Part shown: positions 53,434 through 62,098 of the stretch, one piece after another
Numbering within the stretch: the first letter of the stretch is position 1
Layout: the number at the start of each line of letters is the position of its first letter
Source of the DNA: Geodermatophilus obscurus DSM 43160
GTDB taxonomy: Bacteria > Actinomycetota > Actinomycetes > Mycobacteriales > Geodermatophilaceae
Direction of reading: 5' to 3'
DNA: 64,000 bases
Assembly (NCBI RefSeq): GCF_000025345.1
Contig: NC_013757.1
Location: 2,418,001 to 2,482,000, forward strand
The notes under the pieces: generated by a model
The model's database searches: none
What the model saw: the letters and a program-made list of their open reading frames with translations, nothing else
Told to the model about the DNA's origin: nothing
Program-made: the position numbers and the translations under genes

Positions 53434-55125
53434 ATGGCATCGGTCGACGACTCGCGCGAGGTGGCCGGTGCGGCCGCGCCCCTCGACCTGCTGCTCACGC
53501 AGGCGGCCCAGGGGACGGTCCGCCGGCTGTCCCCGGGCAAGCCAGGGCTCAAGTTCTTGGGCGGGCTGGCCCGTCGCCCGGACCGGGTGGCCGCGCGGGC
53601 CCGGTCGCTGGCCGGCCAGCTGGCGCAGATCGCCGCGGGCACCAGCGATGTGGCCCCCTCCAAGCGGGACAAGCGCTTCGCGGACCCGGCGTGGACGGAG
53701 AACCCGGTGCTGCGGCGGCTGGTGCAGGCCTACCTCGCCACCGGCGAGACCGCGCTGGGCCTGCTGCACGACGTCCCGCTGGAGTGGCGGGACGCCGAGC
53801 GGGTGCGCTCCGCCGGCTCGAACCTCGTGGACGCACTCTCGCCGAGCAACAACCCGCTGATCAGCCCGGTCGCCTGGAAGGCCTTCATCGACAGCGCCGG
53901 GGCCAACGTCGTCAAGGGCCCACGGAACCTGGTGCGCGACCTCGCCAGCACGCCTCGGATACCGACGATGGTGGACCCCGACGCCTACGAGGTGGGCCGG
54001 GACCTCGCGGTCACGCCCGGGGCGGTGGTGCTCCGGACGCCGGTGTTCGAGCTCATCCAGTATCGGCCGACGACGCCCACCGTCCGCACCGTGCCGGTGC
54101 TGTTCGTGCCGCCGACGATCAACAAGTACTACGTGCTGGACCTCGCGCCCGGCCGCAGCATGGTCGAGCACCTGGTCGACCAGGGCCAGCAGGTCTTCAT
54201 GATGTCCTGGCGCAACCCCGACGCCCGGCACCGCGACTGGGGCCTCGACACCTACGGCACGGCCATCACCGACGCCCTCGACGCGGTCGAGGAGATCAGC
54301 GGCGCCGACACCACCCACCTGCTCGGCACCTGCTCCGGGGGCATCCTGGCCAGCATGACCGCCGCCGTGCTGGCGGCGACCGGCCGGCAGGACCGACTGG
54401 CCAGCCTCAGCCTGCTGGTCACCGTGCTGGACCACACCCGCGCCGGCCTGACCGGATTGATGGACGCGGACGCCGCCGCCCAGGCCGTCGAGGCCTCCCG
54501 GCGCGCGGGCTACCTGGACGGCCGGAAGCTCGCCGAGGTGTTCGCCTGGCTGCGGCCCAACGACCTGATCTGGAACTACTGGGTCAACAACTACCTGCAG
54601 GGCAAGCAGCCGCCGAAGTTCGACATCCTGTCCTGGAACTCCGACACCACCCGGATGACTGCTCAGCTGCACGCCGACTTCGTCGACGTCGCCCTGCACA
54701 ACAAGCTGACCCACCCCGGCAGCGTGACCATGCTCGGCACCGAGGTGGACCTCAGCCAGATCACCCTCGACTCCTACGTGCTGGCCGGTTCAGCTGACCA
54801 CATCTGTCCGTGGGACGCCTGCTACCGCAGCAGCCAGCTGCTCGGCGGCAAGGTCCGCTTCGTCCAGTCCACCAACGGGCACATCGCCGCACTGGTCAAC
54901 CCGCCCGGCAACCCCAAGTCCAGCTACCGGGTCACCGACGGCAACTCCGTCCCCGCCGCGCAGTGGACGGAGACCGCCCGTACCGAGAAGGGCTCCTGGT
55001 GGCCGGACCACGCCGCCTGGCTGGGGGAGCGCTCCGGGCCGGACAAGCCCGCGCCCGACGAACTCGGCAGCGCCCGGTTCCGCGTGCGCGAGGACGCCCC
55101 GGGCAGCTACGTGCGGGACAAGTGA
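53434..55125 (+). CDS. phaC: Polyhydroxyalkanoate synthase (PhaC, class I-like)
   Basis: 563-residue polymerase that makes PHA from (R)-3-hydroxyacyl-CoA at granule surfaces. ATG 53434 with GGAGGAG upstream. Lipase-like box GTCSGG gives Cys300; Asp455 (GSADHICPW) and His483 (STNGHIAALVNPP) complete the triad. PVAWKAFIDSAGANVVKGPR, NKYYVLDLAPGRSMVEHLV and FMMSWRNPDARHRDWGLDTY are synthase hallmarks, and one-polypeptide length fits class I/II. First gene of a phaC-dehydrogenase-depolymerase operon, so synthesis and mobilisation are made together. No phaA, phaB or phasin in the window. Confidence 0.93.
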   Translation: MASVDDSREVAGAAAPLDLLLTQAAQGTVRRLSPGKPGLKFLGGLARRPDRVAARARSLAGQLAQIAAGTSDVAPSKRDKRFADPAWTENPVLRRLVQAYLATGETALGLLHDVPLEWRDAERVRSAGSNLVDALSPSNNPLISPVAWKAFIDSAGANVVKGPRNLVRDLASTPRIPTMVDPDAYEVGRDLAVTPGAVVLRTPVFELIQYRPTTPTVRTVPVLFVPPTINKYYVLDLAPGRSMVEHLVDQGQQVFMMSWRNPDARHRDWGLDTYGTAITDALDAVEEISGADTTHLLGTCSGGILASMTAAVLAATGRQDRLASLSLLVTVLDHTRAGLTGLMDADAAAQAVEASRRAGYLDGRKLAEVFAWLRPNDLIWNYWVNNYLQGKQPPKFDILSWNSDTTRMTAQLHADFVDVALHNKLTHPGSVTMLGTEVDLSQITLDSYVLAGSADHICPWDACYRSSQLLGGKVRFVQSTNGHIAALVNPPGNPKSSYRVTDGNSVPAAQWTETARTEKGSWWPDHAAWLGERSGPDKPAPDELGSARFRVREDAPGSYVRDK

Positions 55126-55154
55126 CCGCCGGCACCCGACGGGAGAGGACCGAC

Positions 55155-56345
55155 GTGACACTCGCAGAGGACATCGGCAAGGCGCTGTCCACGGACTACT
55201 TCCAGCTGCGCGAGGACCTCTCGCCGGAGCAGATGGACCACCTGCTCCGCACCCGCACCTTCGTCGAGGACGAGGTGCTGCCGGTGATCAACGGCTACTG
55301 GGAGCGGGCCGAGTTCCCCCGGGAGCTGGCCGAGAAGCTGGGTGCGGCTGGCCTGGTCGGCGACGGCATCGAGGGTTACGGCTGCCCGCCGATGGACGCG
55401 CTGTCGGCCGGCCTGGTGCACATGGAGCTCAACCGCGGGGACGGCAGCCTGGGCACCTTCCTCGGCGTCCAGGCCGGCCTGGCGATGAAGTCGATCGCCA
55501 TGCTCGGCTCGGAGGAGCAGAAGCAGCGCTGGCTGCCGCCGATGGCCCGCTGCGAGGCGCTCGGGGCCTTCGCGCTCACCGAGCCCGACCACGGCTCGGA
55601 CTCCATCGCCCTGGAGACCTCGGCCCGCCGGGACGGCGAGTCGTACGTGCTCAACGGGTCCAAGAAGTGGATCGGCAACGGCACCATCGCCGACGTCGTC
55701 GTGGTCTGGGCCCGCGACACCGACGACGGGCAGGTCAAGGGCTTTCTGGTGGAGAAGGGGACGCAGGGCTATCGGGCCCGCCGGATCGAGGGCAAGGGCT
55801 CGCTGCGCGCGGTGTGGCAGGCCGAGATCGAGCTGGAGGACGTGCGGGTCCCGGCCGAGAACATGCTCCCCGGGGGCCGGTCGTTCAAGGACACCGGCGC
55901 GGTCCTGGCCACCACCCGCGGCTCCTGCGCCTGGATGGCGCTGGGCCACGCCGTCGCGGGGTACGAGGCGGCGCTGACCTACGCCGGGCGGCGCAAGCAG
56001 TTCGGCAAGCCGCTGGTGGAGTTCCAGCTGATCCAGGAGCGGCTGGTCGGGATGCTGGCCAAGGTCACCTCGATGCAGCTGTACTGCCGGCGGCTGGCCG
56101 ACCTGGCGCTGGCCGGGCGCATCGAGCCGACGCTGGCCGGGCTGGCCAAGGCGCACAACACCAGCACCGCCCGCGCGGTGCTGGCCGAGGCGCGCGACCT
56201 GCTCGGCGGCAACGGGATCCTGCTGGACTTCCACGTCATCCGGCACATGGCCGACATCGAGTCGATCCACACCTTCGAGGGCACCGAGACCATCCAGACC
56301 CTCATCGTCGGCCGGGACATCACCGGCGCCTCGGCGTTCGCGTGA
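55155..56345 (+). CDS. Acyl-CoA dehydrogenase (glutaryl-CoA dehydrogenase-like)
   Basis: 396-residue FAD enzyme. GTG 55155 after GGGAGAGGA. FALTEPDHGSDSIALETSAR and GSKKWIGNGTIADVVVVWAR match the glutaryl-CoA dehydrogenase-like branch, as do GSLRAVWQAEIELEDVRVPA and GRRKQFGKPLVEFQLIQ; the catalytic Glu is in IHTFEGTETIQTLIVGR. Thirty bases after phaC and overlapping the hydrolase gene (GTGA), so its substrate may be an acyl-CoA feeding or leaving the PHA cycle. Decarboxylation activity cannot be inferred. Confidence 0.92.
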   Translation: MTLAEDIGKALSTDYFQLREDLSPEQMDHLLRTRTFVEDEVLPVINGYWERAEFPRELAEKLGAAGLVGDGIEGYGCPPMDALSAGLVHMELNRGDGSLGTFLGVQAGLAMKSIAMLGSEEQKQRWLPPMARCEALGAFALTEPDHGSDSIALETSARRDGESYVLNGSKKWIGNGTIADVVVVWARDTDDGQVKGFLVEKGTQGYRARRIEGKGSLRAVWQAEIELEDVRVPAENMLPGGRSFKDTGAVLATTRGSCAWMALGHAVAGYEAALTYAGRRKQFGKPLVEFQLIQERLVGMLAKVTSMQLYCRRLADLALAGRIEPTLAGLAKAHNTSTARAVLAEARDLLGGNGILLDFHVIRHMADIESIHTFEGTETIQTLIVGRDITGASAFA

Positions 56346-57226
56346 GGGGGGCGCAGCAGTTCCGCACCGTCCGGGTCGAGGAGGTGCGGCTGCGGACCTC
56401 GGTCCGCGGCACCGGACGGCCGCTGCTGCTCATCACCGGTCTGGGCGCCAGCCTGGAGCTGGCCGAGCCGTTCGAGCAGGAGCTGGCCGCCCGCGGCCGG
56501 CAGGTGATCAGCTTCGACGCGCCGGGCATGGGCGGGTCGACGCCGTACCGGAGCCCGCGGCGGATGCCGGGCCTGGTGCGGACGGTCACCGGGCTGCTCG
56601 ACGCGCTCGGGCTCGATGAGGTCGACGTCTTCGGCATCTCCCTCGGCGGCGTGGTGGCCCAGCAGCTGGCCAAGCAGGCGCCGGACCGGGTGCGGGGCCT
56701 GGTGCTCGCGGCCACCGCGCCGGGACTGGGCGGCATGCCGGGCGCGCCGTCGGCTCTGCTCGCCCTGGCGACGCCGCGCCGGTACCGCAATGCCGAGCAC
56801 TACCTGCAGATCGCCGGGCGCATCTACGGCGGCATGGCCCGCACCGACCCGCACCGGCTGTTGCACACGGTCATCGGCCGGGTGCGGCCTCCGTCGGCGA
56901 TCGGGTACATGGGCCAGCTCTACGCGATCACCGGGTGGAGCAGCATGCCGTGGCTGCACACCCTGCGACAGCCCACGCTGGTCATCTCCGGGGACGACGA
57001 CCCCATCATCCCGCTCATCAACGGGCGGATCCTCGCCTGGCGCATCCCCGACGCGAGGCTGCACGTCGTCCGGGGCGGGGGACACCTGTTCATCCTGGAG
57101 CGCCCGGCCGAGATCGCCGGCATGATCACCGACTTCCTCGACGGCGAGTACCTCCCGATGACGGTCAGATCCGGCGCGACCAGGTGGTCAGACCACCCGC
57201 TCGGCGGAAACCCAGAGCCTCGTTGA
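56342..57226 (+). CDS. Alpha/beta hydrolase, intracellular PHA depolymerase-like
   Basis: 294-residue serine hydrolase. LLLITGLGASLELAEPFEQE, FDAPGMGGSTPYRSPRRMPG, nucleophile elbow VFGISLGGVVAQQLAKQAP, acid in ISGDDDPIIPL and His in GGGHLFILE follow the intracellular PHA depolymerase (PhaZ) pattern of pseudomonads, whose elbow is usually G-V-S-W-G-G. Its GTG overlaps the dehydrogenase stop (GTGA), placing it in the phaC operon. The last 20 residues run into a decayed GNAT gene on the other strand and look non-family, so the original stop may have been lost. Confidence 0.8.
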   Translation: MRGAQQFRTVRVEEVRLRTSVRGTGRPLLLITGLGASLELAEPFEQELAARGRQVISFDAPGMGGSTPYRSPRRMPGLVRTVTGLLDALGLDEVDVFGISLGGVVAQQLAKQAPDRVRGLVLAATAPGLGGMPGAPSALLALATPRRYRNAEHYLQIAGRIYGGMARTDPHRLLHTVIGRVRPPSAIGYMGQLYAITGWSSMPWLHTLRQPTLVISGDDDPIIPLINGRILAWRIPDARLHVVRGGGHLFILERPAEIAGMITDFLDGEYLPMTVRSGATRWSDHPLGGNPEPR

Positions 57227-57654
57227 CCGCCACCACCGGCCGGTCCGAGTCGCAGTTGTAGGTGCTGATCCGCCGCACCGCCGGCAGCGTCGCGCCGACC
57301 GCCGGCGGACCCGGACAGCTCCTCGGCCTGCTGGAGCGGCGCGCTGCCGATGCCGCGGCGGCGGTGCTCCGGGCGCACCGCCAGGCCGACGTACGCGACC
57401 GTCGTGTTGTCGAGGACCGGCAGCAGCAGCTGGAGGGCGCCGGCGAAGGTGTCCCCGGCGACCGCGGCGCGGTGGGTGCCGTCCATCGAGCCGCCCGGCG
57501 TGACGAGGCGGCGTGACGGGCGGCGTCCCCGGGCGACGTGGTCGCTCGCCGGTCGGGGGAGCCCGTGGGGATGGTCGGCGCGCTGGCTGGCGGCCCACAC
57601 CTCCCCCCAGGTGGCGAAGCGCTCGTCGTCCGGGCCGGTCCCCAGGATCTGCAC
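57165..57654 (-). pseudogene. GNAT acetyltransferase, internally deleted and frameshifted
   Basis: From GTG 57654 about 115 codons read as the first half of a double-GNAT protein (GEVWAASQRADHPHG, TVAYVGLAVRPEHRRRGIGS). The frame then shifts near 57290-57310 and only the final strand-helix of the second half remains (VRRISTYNCDSDRPVVAVNE, ALGFRRAGGLTTW). Roughly 200 residues of the family's normal middle are missing. The 3' end overlaps the coding end of the PHA depolymerase-like gene by 62 bases. Confidence 0.7.
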
Positions 57655-57837
57655 CTCCCCGTCCTACCGGGCGGCGCAGTGCATCTCGGTCTGGACGCCT
57701 GACGCCGCCCCGCACCATGTCGGCGGTCTCCCAGCGGCCCATTCAGGGACACAGGACTACTGGCGCCTGGTCCTGGCACTCCACCGTCGATCGGGAGTTG
57801 CCACGAGGAGGGTCGGCGAGCCCGCCACGAAGGCGTG

Positions 57838-58614
57838 TCAGGTCCGTGTCGCGTACCCCATGTAGGACATCCACTTCGTCTTCGTCTGTCCGAAGTCGAG
57901 TTCTCGGCTGAGCTCCCCGTAGGAGATCTGGCCTCGCCTGGCCCGCGTGAAGCCGAGGACGGCGATCGATGGATTTTTGGTCCGCGGCCCCAGCCCGACC
58001 GTCTCCTGCAATCGCAGCCCGTGGCGCGCCATCGCGGACTCGAGCTCCCTCGGTTTGATGAACATGTCATACACATGGACGGGTGTGTCGAAGACACGGG
58101 TCGCGCGCCATTCCTGCATGACCTTGATGGCGAGGACTCTGCTGACGAGTGTGCGGTTGACCGTGTCGAACATGTAGGTCCCGCCCGGTTTTAGGGCACG
58201 GGCGGTCTCGTGGATCACCTGGTCCAGGTCGTCGACGTGCTCGAGGACGTCGCAGCAATAGGCGAGGTCGAACTCCCCGTCCTCCACCGGCAGGTGCTCC
58301 CCGGAGCCAACCCGGTAGTCGATCTCCAGCCCACGGTCCGCAGCGTGGCGGCGGGCGGTTTCGATCGACGGCGCAGAGGGGTCGACGCCCACGACGCGGC
58401 AGCCCAGCCGGGCGAACTCCTCCGCGAGGAAGCCACCCCCGCAGCCGATGTCCAAGGCCCGGAGCCCGGACGGGCGGCGACCAAGCCTCTCCAAAACGGC
58501 AACGAAGTAGCCGAACCGTGCTGGAGTGACGCTGCCGTGCAGCATGTTGAGTGGATCGTCCTCATCCCACCAGCTGGCTGCATGCTGGTTGTAGATGTCG
58601 TTGTCGATGGACAT
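57838..58614 (-). CDS. UbiG-like O-methyltransferase, probably acquired
   Basis: 258-residue SAM methyltransferase. IYNQHAASWWDEDDPLNMLH and LDIGCGGGFLAEEFARLG (motif I), VGVDPSAPSIETAR, YCCDVLEHVDDLD (post-II) and ALKPGGTYMFDTVNRTL resemble UbiG. Actinobacteria use menaquinone, so ubiquinone synthesis is unlikely and another hydroxylated ring or polyprenyl substrate should be considered. Codon use differs from its neighbours (for example AAA-AAT-CCA in TKNPS, and TTT/TTG-rich stretches) and local GC is lower, which with the adjacent broken gene points to horizontal acquisition. ATG 58614. Confidence 0.8.
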   Translation of the reverse strand: MSIDNDIYNQHAASWWDEDDPLNMLHGSVTPARFGYFVAVLERLGRRPSGLRALDIGCGGGFLAEEFARLGCRVVGVDPSAPSIETARRHAADRGLEIDYRVGSGEHLPVEDGEFDLAYCCDVLEHVDDLDQVIHETARALKPGGTYMFDTVNRTLVSRVLAIKVMQEWRATRVFDTPVHVYDMFIKPRELESAMARHGLRLQETVGLGPRTKNPSIAVLGFTRARRGQISYGELSRELDFGQTKTKWMSYMGYATRT

Positions 58615-58898
58615 GGCAACCCCATGGGTCTCGGAACTGACACCGGTGACGTGCAGGCTGACATCAGGCAGGACCGACGCTCTCCGCGACGAAGAGGAGG
58701 GTTCACCCGCTGGCGCGGATCGGATCACCTTCTCGCCTACCAGCAGCGGTGGTCCCTGACGAGATGCACCGGACGCGATGTGGGGACTGCGCTGGCTCGT
58801 CGTTCAGCCTCCTGCGGCACGGATCCCCGAGAGCCAAGAGCTCTTCCATGGACTTCCTTCCGGGACGCAGGCGCTCTACGCGTGCAGCAGGCCTTGGG

Positions 58899-60137
58899 TC
58901 AGCGCAGTCGCACCGGCAGCCGGGTCAGGCCGCGCATCAGGATGCTCTGCCGCCAGGTCAGCTCGCCGGGGTCGACGGCGAGGACCAGGTCGGAGAACCG
59001 GGCGAGCAGCGTCCGGAACGCCACCTCGCCCTCGAGCCGGGCCAGCGGGGCGCCGAGGCAGTGGTGGATGCCGTGCCCGAAGGCCAGGTGCGAGGCCTCG
59101 CGGTGCAGGTCGAGCTCGTCGGGGGCGGCGTAGTGGTCCGGGTCCCGGTTGGCCGACGCCAGGGACACCAGCACCACCTCGCCGGCCGGGATGGTCGTCC
59201 CGCCCACCTCGACGGGCGCCGTGGTGTGCCGGTAGGTGGCCAGGTTGACCGGCCCGTCCAGGCGCAGGAACTCCTCCACCGCGGCGGGGACCAGGGCGGG
59301 GTCGGCGCGCAGCTCCGCGAGCCGGTCCGGACGGCGCAGCAGCGCCAGGACGCCGTTGCCGATGAGGTTGACCGTCGTCTCGTGGCCGGCGACCAGCAGC
59401 AGGAAGGCCATCGACACGGTCTCGTCGAACGAGAGCCGGTCGGCGTCCTCGGCGGCCGCGACGATCGCCGACAGCACGTCGTCCGCCGGTCGCGCCCGCT
59501 TCTGCGCCACCAGCGCGGTCAGGTACCCCGCCATGGCCGTCCCGGCGGCGGTGCGCTCGTCGACGGTGCCGTCGGAGGCCAACAGCGTGTTGGACCAGCG
59601 GCGGAACGACGTTCGCTCGCCCTCCGGCACGCCGAGCAGCTCGCAGATCACGCCCATGGGCAGGGGGAAGGCGAAGGCGTCCAGCAGGTCGACCTCCGCC
59701 GGCCCGGCGGCCATCCGGTCGGCGAGCCGGCCGGCGATCGCTTCCACCTGCGGGCGCAGGGCGGAGACGGCGCGCACCGTGAACGCCCGGCTGACCAGCT
59801 TGCGCAGCCGGGTGTGGTCGGGCGGGTCGGTGCTGAGCAGGTGCCGGTTGAGCTCCTGGGTGAAGGCCACGCGAGAACCCGACGGCAGCGGCTTGCTCTC
59901 CAGCACCCGGGAGAACCCGTCGGCGTCCTTGGCGAGCCGCGGGTCGGTGAGGGCCTCCCGGACGTCGTCGTAGCGGGTGACCAGCCAGACCGGGAGGCCG
60001 ACCGGGGTCACCGCTCGCGCGACCGGCTCCTCGACGCGCAGCCGTGCGTAGAGGGCGTGCGGATCGGCGAAGAAGGCCGCGTCGAGCGGCACCACCCGGT
60101 CGGCGGTCAGGGTCCCGTCGGTGCGCCCGTCGTCCAT
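58899..60137 (-). CDS. Cytochrome P450
   Basis: 412-residue soluble bacterial P450. Heme-binding loop FGHGIHHCLGAPLARLE with Cys360, I-helix AGHETT at 250-255, EEFLR (E-x-x-R) near 289, and LLSTDPPDHTRLRKLVSRAF in the C-helix area, all standard for CYP105/107-like enzymes. ATG 60137 is preferred over further upstream codons. It is preceded after 55 bases by an FAD monooxygenase gene in the same direction; no ferredoxin or reductase is adjacent. Substrate unknown. Confidence 0.93.
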   Translation of the reverse strand: MDDGRTDGTLTADRVVPLDAAFFADPHALYARLRVEEPVARAVTPVGLPVWLVTRYDDVREALTDPRLAKDADGFSRVLESKPLPSGSRVAFTQELNRHLLSTDPPDHTRLRKLVSRAFTVRAVSALRPQVEAIAGRLADRMAAGPAEVDLLDAFAFPLPMGVICELLGVPEGERTSFRRWSNTLLASDGTVDERTAAGTAMAGYLTALVAQKRARPADDVLSAIVAAAEDADRLSFDETVSMAFLLLVAGHETTVNLIGNGVLALLRRPDRLAELRADPALVPAAVEEFLRLDGPVNLATYRHTTAPVEVGGTTIPAGEVVLVSLASANRDPDHYAAPDELDLHREASHLAFGHGIHHCLGAPLARLEGEVAFRTLLARFSDLVLAVDPGELTWRQSILMRGLTRLPVRLR

Positions 60138-60192
60138 CGCCCGAGGCTGTCGGGCGTGCGCGGCGGGCACCAGGTGCGGAGGTCCCGGGTGG

Positions 60193-61431
60193 TCAGGCGG
60201 ACGCGGGGGCGCGCCGGGCGAAGGCCGGCGCGTGCTCCGGCCGCAGCCCCACCCCGATCAGGTACGCCGGGACGACGGACAGCTGCGGGAACCGGTGCAC
60301 CAGCGCGAGCACCGGCTTGGGCGGACCGGCCCGCCGTCCCTCGACTAGCGGGCCCACGAAGCCGCGGTGCATCGCCCGCTGGAGGGTCTGCACGGCCACG
60401 GTCGGCAGGATCCGGCGGGCGCGCACGGCGGCCAGGTCGGAGGGGGCCACGGTGCCGTTCCGCAACGGCTCGGCCAGCAGGGTCGCGGCGGCCACGGCGT
60501 CCTGGACGGCGAGGTTGATGCCGACGCCACCGACCGGCGACATCGCGTGCGCGGCGTCCCCGATGCACAGCAGCCCGTCGACGTGCCACTGCACGAGCCG
60601 GTCGACCCGCACGTCGAGGTGCTTCACGTCGTCCATCGATGCCAGCTCGTCCACCCGGTCCCGGAACTCGGGGATGAGCTCGGCGACGTCCGCGCGGAAC
60701 GCCTCGATGCCGCGGGCCCGCAGCTGGGCGTCGGTGCCCTTGCGGCCGACGTAGGCCACCTGCAGGAACGTCTCGCGCGGGATGACGATGGCGAACCGGC
60801 CCGGGGCCGCGTGCGGGGCCAGGGCGTCGGGGTGGTCGTCCGGCCTGCGGGGGAGCCGGAACCACCAGACGTCGATGGGGACGGCGAACTCCCGGGGGCG
60901 TAGACCCGCCTGCCGCCGCGCGAGGGAGTGCCGGCCGTCGCAGGCCACGGTGAGGTCGGCCCGGATCTCGCCGGTGGTGCCGTCCGTGGTGCGGTACCGC
61001 ACGCCGCAGACCCGGTCGTCCTCGCGGATCAGGTCGGTCATCTCCGTCTGCATGCGCAGCGTGAAGGTCGGCTCCCGGCGTCCGGCGTCGGCGAGCAGGT
61101 CCAGCAGGTCCCACTGCGGCGTCATCGCGATGTAGGGGTAGGGGACGTGCAGTCGGCGGAAGTCCCCGAGGGTCACGGTGTCCCCGTCGGCCGTGGGGAT
61201 GACGACCTGCTCGACCTTCGTGTGCGGCAGCCGGTCGAACTCCTCGGCGAGGCCGAGTTCGTCGAGCAGCTGCAGCGTCGAGGGGTGCACGGTGTCGCCG
61301 CGGAAGTCGCGGAGGAAGTCCGCGTGCTTCTCCAGCACCGTCACCTCGACGCCCGCGCGGGCCAGGAGCAGCCCCAGGACCATCCCGGCCGGGCCGCCCC
61401 CGACCACCAGGCACGTCGTGCGCTCACCCAT
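60193..61431 (-). CDS. FAD-dependent monooxygenase (PHBH-like)
   Basis: 412-residue flavoprotein hydroxylase. CLVVGGGPAGMVLGLLLARA at residues 7-26, RGDTVHPSTLQLLDELGL near 44, the DG motif TVACDGRHSLARRQ, and LLCIGDAAHAMSPVGGVGIN near 290 with INLAVQDAVAAA. The RGDTVHPSTL stretch is typical of actinobacterial secondary-metabolism hydroxylases. ATG 61431. Probably cotranscribed with the P450 downstream, a pairing that suggests successive oxidations of one aromatic or polyketide-like compound; no scaffold-forming enzyme is in the window. Confidence 0.9.
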   Translation of the reverse strand: MGERTTCLVVGGGPAGMVLGLLLARAGVEVTVLEKHADFLRDFRGDTVHPSTLQLLDELGLAEEFDRLPHTKVEQVVIPTADGDTVTLGDFRRLHVPYPYIAMTPQWDLLDLLADAGRREPTFTLRMQTEMTDLIREDDRVCGVRYRTTDGTTGEIRADLTVACDGRHSLARRQAGLRPREFAVPIDVWWFRLPRRPDDHPDALAPHAAPGRFAIVIPRETFLQVAYVGRKGTDAQLRARGIEAFRADVAELIPEFRDRVDELASMDDVKHLDVRVDRLVQWHVDGLLCIGDAAHAMSPVGGVGINLAVQDAVAAATLLAEPLRNGTVAPSDLAAVRARRILPTVAVQTLQRAMHRGFVGPLVEGRRAGPPKPVLALVHRFPQLSVVPAYLIGVGLRPEHAPAFARRAPASA

Positions 61432-61608
61432 CGCCGGCCTCCCTCGGGGTGTCCGCTACCGGACGGGTGCGGTCCGGCACCGCCGATCCTCCCGCGCCCA
61501 GGGTGCCCGGCACCACGGTCCGGTGCGCGCCGCGTCGCCCGGCCGCCGGTGGGGGCGGAGCGCCCGGCTGCGGCGTATGTGACGACCTTGCACATCCCCT
61601 CGACGTGC

Positions 61609-61643
61609 GCTGTGCGGAGGACGCCGCCCGTCCTCCGCACAGC
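61609..61643 (-). terminator. Hairpin terminator after the tct-usp operon
   Basis: Exact 15-bp arms GCTGTGCGGAGGACG (61609-61623) and CGTCCTCCGCACAGC (61629-61643) with a CCGCC loop, 66 bases past the UspA stop. The remaining part of the 61432-61708 gap must hold the promoter of the FAD monooxygenase; nothing else is recognisable there. Confidence 0.7.
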
Positions 61644-61708
61644 ACTACCGCCCCGGACCGGCCCGCCGGCGCCGAAGGGTCAGACGCCGGGAGCCGCGTG
61701 CGGGAGCC

Positions 61709-62098
61709 TCAGGGCTTGACGGCGAGCACGGGGCGGTCGGCGTCGAGCAGGATCCGCTGGGCCGTGCTGCCCATGAGCAGCTTGCCGACCGGCGAGCGCC
61801 GGCGCAGGCCGATCACGATCACCGAGGCCTCGATCGCGGCGGCGACGCGCACGACCTCGTCGGCCAGGTCGCCGGTGTGCGCGTCCTGGCGCACCTCGAG
61901 GTCGACCCCGGCAGCCCGGGCCCGGGCGGCGAGGTCGCGGACGCCGTCCTCGTCCGCGAGCGCCGCGCTCACCGGTGCCCCCTCGCGCGGGGTGTTGAGG
62001 AGGACCAGCCGCGCGTTGCGCCGGCCGGCCTCCTCGACGGCCGCGGTGAAGGCGGCGTCCCCCTCGGGGGTGGGGACGTAGGCGACGAGGACGGTCAC
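61709..62098 (-). CDS. Universal stress protein (UspA family)
   Basis: 129-residue single Usp domain. VLVAYVPTPEGDAAFTAAVE starts the fold; VIVIGLRRRSPVGKLLMGST provides the G-x(2)-R-x(9)-G-S ATP-binding pattern in slightly altered form, followed by AQRILLDADRPVLAVKP. GTG 62098 overlaps the tctA stop (GTGA). Usp genes at the end of tctCBA operons are common in actinobacteria; it may bind ATP and modulate the transporter or sense energy state, which is inference. Confidence 0.88.
   Translation of the reverse strand: MTVLVAYVPTPEGDAAFTAAVEEAGRRNARLVLLNTPREGAPVSAALADEDGVRDLAARARAAGVDLEVRQDAHTGDLADEVVRVAAAIEASVIVIGLRRRSPVGKLLMGSTAQRILLDADRPVLAVKP

Noticed and set aside
57838..58614. UbiG as evidence for ubiquinone synthesis
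   Set aside because: The window otherwise looks actinobacterial, where menaquinone is used; no other ubi genes are present, so only the methyltransferase fold is supported.
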